From Nitrospiraceae bacterium (GTDB lineage: Bacteria; Nitrospirota; Thermodesulfovibrionia; UBA6902): a DNA stretch of 9,579 bases. The position numbers were made by a program, and so were the translations under genes. Shown here one piece after another: positions 6,473 to 9,579 of the stretch (position 1 is the stretch's first letter; every line of letters begins with the position of its first letter). The notes under the pieces were generated by a model. The model was not told the origin of the DNA. It did no database searches and saw nothing but the letters and a program-made list of their open reading frames with translations. Location: positions 975,264-984,842 of the forward strand of contig CP070644.1 in NCBI GenBank assembly GCA_020354155.1, read 5' to 3'.

Positions 6473-7987
6473 TTACTGTGAAAGTATCCCCGGCACTTCC
6501 TCTAATATTTTTTTCTGAACATCCTCCTCAAGAGAATTCACCGGCCTTGACAGAATTTCCTCCAGGCCGGCCAGCGCCTTTTCTATGATCCCGTCTCCAC
6601 CATCGCTCTCAAAGGGGTAGTGGGAATAAATGCTTCCGTCCCTGAGGCCTTTCCGTGTAAACCGTGCATAAAGTTTCTGCCTTGAATTAAAGACCTTTAT
6701 GATCTGTCCCATTACCGTTTCTATATCATCCTCACCCAGCTTCGGAGTGTCCAGGAACTTCTTTATCATCCCTATATGCTGGTTGTCCAGCACTGCCTGT
6801 GCCGGGCAGAATATGTTCGTCCTGTCGAGCAGACCGAAGGCATAGTGTATATACTGGGCGCCGGACATGGCGATCGGGATATGGGTAAACATTTTTTCAA
6901 TTGACGCCTGCATACCGGGGACCGAACTGTCTCCAACGCCTGCTGTTGAATAACAGGGGACCCTGTAATACCTTGCCATCTGAACACAGTCCAGGTTGTA
7001 CTGGTTGAATTCGGGCGCACCGTACATGTCATGCAGATTGTCCATCCTGGCCCTGACAGGCACACTCCCGAAAATCACGGGGGCACCGGGATTCACCATC
7101 TGCGACAGAGCGATCCCCGAGAGTATCTCCGCATTAATCTGGGCCACCATGCCCGCTTCCTGTATCGGGGCCGTAGAGCCGCCCTGTGGCGAACTTGAAA
7201 CTACAAAGGGCAGGCCGCGTTTAGAGAATTCGATGAGCTTCTGTGTTGCATCATCCACCATCTCGAGCGGACTCTTCACCGTGCAGGTGATAAATGAGAG
7301 CACAGGATTTTCCTTCAGTGCCTCCGGACCGCCGGCTATTATCTCGGCCATCTTTACTATATTATCAAGCTGATCAAGGCTTGTAAGGCCGGCCATCACA
7401 TGTTTACTGGTATTGTTCAGGGAGTAGTAGAACTTATTTACATCATGGTTGTTCTCATTTATTTCTTCATCCTGTATATTGACGGGACGGATGAAAAAGT
7501 CCAGGTGTTCAAGCTGTTCTGCAAGCCTTGCCGCAATGGAAAGCCGTTCGATATTGCCACGCTTCTGAGTATATACAGCGAGCTGCTTTTTCTTTGACCG
7601 ATCTTTTTCACTCACAAATGTCTCTATATGGGCATCGAGCCATATATTCGTTTCAGAACCGCTGCCGAAATATATCCGTGGTGTATCCGCATCCAGCATA
7701 AGCCGGTTCTCAGGATTACGTGCACCAAGAATGACCTTTGACGGTGCCTTTGATACTGCATCTTTTAAAACTTTTGCGGGTATTTTTACTAACCATGAAC
7801 GCTCATCGTGTTTGTTGACCGTACACCCGTTTTTACTGAATATGTCCGCAGCCTCTTCGTTAAAACATTGAAGTCCAAGGTTTTCAAGGATGTCGGTCGA
7901 GGCTTTATCTAATATTTTAACTTCGTTATCCGAGAGTCTTTTGAAGGGATCCCGTACGATAACTCCATCTCTGAATTGTTCTGTCAT
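6473..7987 (-). CDS. MttB-family corrinoid methyltransferase, divergent non-pyrrolysine member
   Basis: About 504 residues, the usual length of MttB proteins. These are TIM-barrel enzymes that move a methyl group from a methylated amine to the cobalt of a corrinoid protein. Family stretches include YFGSGSETNIWLD (107-119), NPVLSFITCTVKSPLEM (228-244) and GAPVIFGSVPVRARMD (302-317), numbered from the upstream Met. The loop that carries pyrrolysine in archaeal MttB reads STAGVGDSS, so Val352 (codon 6935-6937, GTT) stands where pyrrolysine would be. Known homologues without pyrrolysine use quaternary amines such as glycine betaine, proline betaine or carnitine. The C-terminus lacks the GPGGHF...HT motif seen in the neighbouring paralogue, so this is a distant subfamily. 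The gene starts with two ATG codons; I chose the second (7985-7987) because GGAG at 7993-7996 is only 2 bases from the first. The substrate is unknown. Confidence 0.92.
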   Translation of the reverse strand: MTEQFRDGVIVRDPFKRLSDNEVKILDKASTDILENLGLQCFNEEAADIFSKNGCTVNKHDERSWLVKIPAKVLKDAVSKAPSKVILGARNPENRLMLDADTPRIYFGSGSETNIWLDAHIETFVSEKDRSKKKQLAVYTQKRGNIERLSIAARLAEQLEHLDFFIRPVNIQDEEINENNHDVNKFYYSLNNTSKHVMAGLTSLDQLDNIVKMAEIIAGGPEALKENPVLSFITCTVKSPLEMVDDATQKLIEFSKRGLPFVVSSSPQGGSTAPIQEAGMVAQINAEILSGIALSQMVNPGAPVIFGSVPVRARMDNLHDMYGAPEFNQYNLDCVQMARYYRVPCYSTAGVGDSSVPGMQASIEKMFTHIPIAMSGAQYIHYAFGLLDRTNIFCPAQAVLDNQHIGMIKKFLDTPKLGEDDIETVMGQIIKVFNSRQKLYARFTRKGLRDGSIYSHYPFESDGGDGIIEKALAGLEEILSRPVNSLEEDVQKKILEEVPGILSQ

Positions 7988-8004
7988 CATTTCTCCATGT
8001 TGTT

Positions 8005-8025
8005 AATTCGTAATTATTAATTCAT
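8005..8025. repeat. AT-rich 21-base near-repeat, copy 2 (mttB-like / pterin methyltransferase junction)
   Basis: AATTCGTAATTATTAATTCA plus T is the partner of the unit at 6451-6471 (18 of 21 bases identical). It covers the last two codons and the stop of the pterin methyltransferase gene and precedes the Shine-Dalgarno sequence of the MttB-like gene. Confidence 0.5.
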
Positions 8026-8817
8026 CTTTCTGACCGCTCGGGAGTATTTCCTGCAATGTCTGTCTCTCCCCGTGACTGTTTCTCCGGCTTTTATTGCCAG
8101 CATAAATTCCGCATTTAACGGGTTCACAAGCAGGGCATCAACAGAAAGGTACTGGGCCATGTGTATCAGGGCTTGATTTATAAGTGTTCTTTTCTGAAGT
8201 CCGAATGAGACATTGCTGACCGCAAGCACTGTCTTTGCCTGCGGGAACTCCTCTTTAATGCCTTTCAATGTTTCAAGTGTTGTCACTCCCTGCTTGATGT
8301 CGGTACTGACAGGCATAACAAGGGGGTCAAAGAATATATTCTCAACAGGTACGCTGTGGGTTTCAGCACCCTTTATGACTTTTTCACAGGCCTTGAGTCT
8401 GGTTTTTGAATCAGTAGCGATACCTCCCTCATCCATTGCAAGAGCTATAACGGGAAGTCCGAATTCAGCAGCAAGAGGCAGTACTTCCGCGATGTTCTTT
8501 TCAGTAGCCTTGACCGAGTTGATGAGCCCGATCTTTTCGCCCCCGGCTTCAATCCCGGCCTTCAAAACAGCGGTGTCCGCACTGTCGACACAGAGTTTTA
8601 CATCTACTTTGTCCCTGACAAGTTCTATCAGCCATTTCATATCACTGATTTCATCTTCAGCCGTACCAACTCCCGTTGCAACATTGATATCAATAATATC
8701 TGCGCCGGACTTCTCCTGCCTGACGGCCAGGTCTTTCAGTGAGGACACGTCATGATTTACAATCAGGTCCTTTATCCTGGGGATAGTCGCGTTAATATTT
8801 TCACCGATTATTATCAT
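8017..8817 (-). CDS. Methyltetrahydrofolate:corrinoid methyltransferase (MtrH/MtgA/AcsE-type, DHPS-like)
   Basis: This 266-residue protein has the dihydropteroate-synthase-like TIM barrel of pterin:corrinoid methyltransferases, at the usual length. The N-terminus MIIIGENINATIP is the family signature and fixes the start. Other conserved points are GADIIDINVATG (38-49), CVDSAD (77-81 region, Asp78), LINSV (Asn100), FFDPL (Asp164) and SNVSFGL (Asn202). These correspond to the pterin-binding Asp/Asn residues and the proton-donating Asn of Moorella AcsE. It moves a methyl group between the cobalt of the corrinoid protein and tetrahydrofolate, feeding methyl-THF to the Wood-Ljungdahl or C1 pathway, or working in reverse. 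No clear Shine-Dalgarno sequence precedes ATG 8817 (upstream on the minus strand is CCCTGGGTTTTTATT). A repeat-rich 160-base gap separates it from the gene before it, so it may be translated or transcribed differently. Confidence 0.93.
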   Translation of the reverse strand: MIIIGENINATIPRIKDLIVNHDVSSLKDLAVRQEKSGADIIDINVATGVGTAEDEISDMKWLIELVRDKVDVKLCVDSADTAVLKAGIEAGGEKIGLINSVKATEKNIAEVLPLAAEFGLPVIALAMDEGGIATDSKTRLKACEKVIKGAETHSVPVENIFFDPLVMPVSTDIKQGVTTLETLKGIKEEFPQAKTVLAVSNVSFGLQKRTLINQALIHMAQYLSVDALLVNPLNAEFMLAIKAGETVTGRDRHCRKYSRAVRKMN

Positions 8818-8829
8818 AATAAAAACCCA

Positions 8830-8973
8830 GGGTTCAAGGATTCGAGGATTCTAGGATTCAGGTGGTAAGGATTTAAGAACATATATTGTGTATTCATTTT
8901 TTATTAAGCCTCTATACTATTTAGCCATTATTCTTTTTCGCTGGAATCCTTAGGTCCTTGAATCCTTGATCCC
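8830..8973. repeat. Imperfect inverted repeat built from an 8-base unit
   Basis: The left arm 8830-8862 holds three adjacent 8-base units of the form NAGGATTC (8836-8843, 8844-8851, 8852-8859). The right arm 8941-8973 holds three units in the opposite orientation (GAATCCTT 8944-8951, AGGTCCTT 8952-8959, GAATCCTT 8960-8967). Read as a palindrome, the 33-base arms match at about 25 positions around an AT-rich centre of about 78 bases. The element fills the gap between two minus-strand genes and begins 4 bases after the stop of the MttB gene. It could be a dispersed REP- or MITE-like element or an mRNA structure. No transposase or clear target duplication is visible. Confidence 0.7.
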
Positions 8974-8977
8974 TTTT

Positions 8978-9579
8978 TTAAATTACTTCTTTATCAATTC
9001 CTTTAATCTGGGATCTAATTTTTTCCATTACTTCAGAGGAAGGAACAGGGAGTGCCGGTTTATCCAGTATTTCTTCAACCCGCTGTATGGCTTTTGCCCG
9101 TGTATCAGGAGAGCCATTACTCAACCACTCCTTGCGTGTACTGCGGTCGCTTATTTTAGGATGGAACTGCTCTTTCCGCATAAATTTGCGGGTATGTCTT
9201 GAAGAAACGAAATGTCCTCCGGGGCCGATTTTTTTCATAACATCAAAGGCGAGGCTGTCAGGCGTTATCTCGATTCCCTTTAACGCCCTTTTAGTCATAC
9301 CCAGTATTTCATCATCAATAACGTACTTTTCAAGGCTCGCTGTTAAACAGAACTCCAGAAGTCCCGCTGCATCATGAATATAATTTCCTCCTGCCATGGC
9401 AACAAGCAGGTTTGTGACTGCAGACTCATATCCTGCCTGTGCGTCCAGCGTCTTTGAGTCAGACATGCCCGCCGTAGCATAGATAGGAAGATTGTAGTGT
9501 CCGGCCAGCTGTGAGGCCGCTGCATTCATAAGCCCCATCTCCACAGCACCGCTCAGGTACTTCAGGTCCTTCATGTCCG
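8978..9579 (-). CDS. MttB-family corrinoid methyltransferase, C-terminal part (cut by window end)
   Basis: About 199 residues of the C-terminal portion are present; the reading frame stays open to the window edge, so the Met at 9574 is internal. The sequence is typical MttB: GLMNAAASQLAGHYNLP, then ATAGMSDSK, AGYESAVTNLLVAMAGGNYIH, GPGGHFVSSRHT and KISDRSTRKEW. In archaeal MttB pyrrolysine follows a similar small-residue turn just before SDSK. Here the codon is ATG (9464-9466), Met, so this is a non-pyrrolysine homologue like the glycine-betaine enzyme MtgB and relatives. It resembles canonical MttB more than the second copy downstream does, notably in the GPGGHF...HT segment. It is the first visible gene of the minus-strand cluster and would donate methyl groups to the corrinoid protein at 5753-6433 or to another one upstream. 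The substrate cannot be told from sequence. Confidence 0.92.
   Translation of the reverse strand, partial: DMKDLKYLSGAVEMGLMNAAASQLAGHYNLPIYATAGMSDSKTLDAQAGYESAVTNLLVAMAGGNYIHDAAGLLEFCLTASLEKYVIDDEILGMTKRALKGIEITPDSLAFDVMKKIGPGGHFVSSRHTRKFMRKEQFHPKISDRSTRKEWLSNGSPDTRAKAIQRVEEILDKPALPVPSSEVMEKIRSQIKGIDKEVI

Noticed and set aside
8213..8755. 180-codon Ser/Thr/Ala-rich open frame on the plus strand
   Set aside because: It is antisense to the pterin methyltransferase gene; its composition is what reverse reading of a coding frame gives, and it has no supporting start context.
8836..8967. CRISPR-like array
   Set aside because: Units are 8 bases, directly adjacent without spacers, and switch orientation across the element; this does not fit a CRISPR repeat-spacer layout.

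Overview
The window looks like chromosomal DNA from an anaerobic bacterium that handles methyl groups through corrinoid proteins and tetrahydrofolate, for example a Desulfobacterota, Nitrospirota or acetogen-like lineage. This rests on gene content only. No rRNA, tRNA or other taxonomic marker is present, so the assignment is tentative. No RNA gene, CRISPR array, transposase or origin was seen.

Left part (1-1811, plus strand): two adjacent DUF1538 membrane-protein genes (the first cut by the window edge), an atypical P-II-like protein and a small two-CBS-domain protein. DUF1538 pairs have been described as a two-component Na+(Li+,K+)/H+ antiporter (UmpAB of Halomonas). Here the pair is followed by two proteins of nucleotide-binding families, so the block reads as an ion antiporter with its own cytosolic regulators.

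Middle (1892-2674, plus strand): an AT-rich class I SAM methyltransferase gene interrupted by an in-frame TAG inside its SAM-binding motif. It is most likely a pseudogene. Because the window also carries MttB-type proteins, a family with known pyrrolysine (TAG-decoded) members, readthrough is worth excluding. Three intact genes nearby end in TAG, which argues for TAG being an ordinary stop. A 190-bp gap between convergent genes follows, with no convincing terminator.

Right part (2865-9579, minus strand): a six-gene, probably co-directional cluster. In transcription order it holds an MttB-family methyltransferase (partial), an MtrH/MtgA/AcsE-type pterin:corrinoid methyltransferase, a second and divergent MttB-family protein, an MtbC/MttC-type corrinoid protein, a 423-residue SAM-dependent methyltransferase, and an asparagine-synthetase-like protein. 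The first four form a complete logical circuit: methylated amine to corrinoid protein to tetrahydrofolate. Both MttB proteins carry an ordinary residue (Met, Val) where archaeal MttB has pyrrolysine. Their substrates are therefore probably quaternary amines or other compounds, not trimethylamine. The last two genes are unusual company. The asparagine-synthetase-like protein keeps its ATP-pyrophosphatase motifs but has Ser in place of the glutaminase nucleophile Cys2. The SAM methyltransferase has a long C-terminal region that I cannot assign. Together they suggest a system that makes or modifies a methylated, amidated or acyl-activated small molecule next to the machinery that removes or transfers its methyl group. 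That joint role is inference.

The junctions in the minus-strand cluster hold AT-rich 21-base near-repeats and, between the first two genes, oppositely oriented arrays of an 8-base unit forming a long imperfect inverted repeat.
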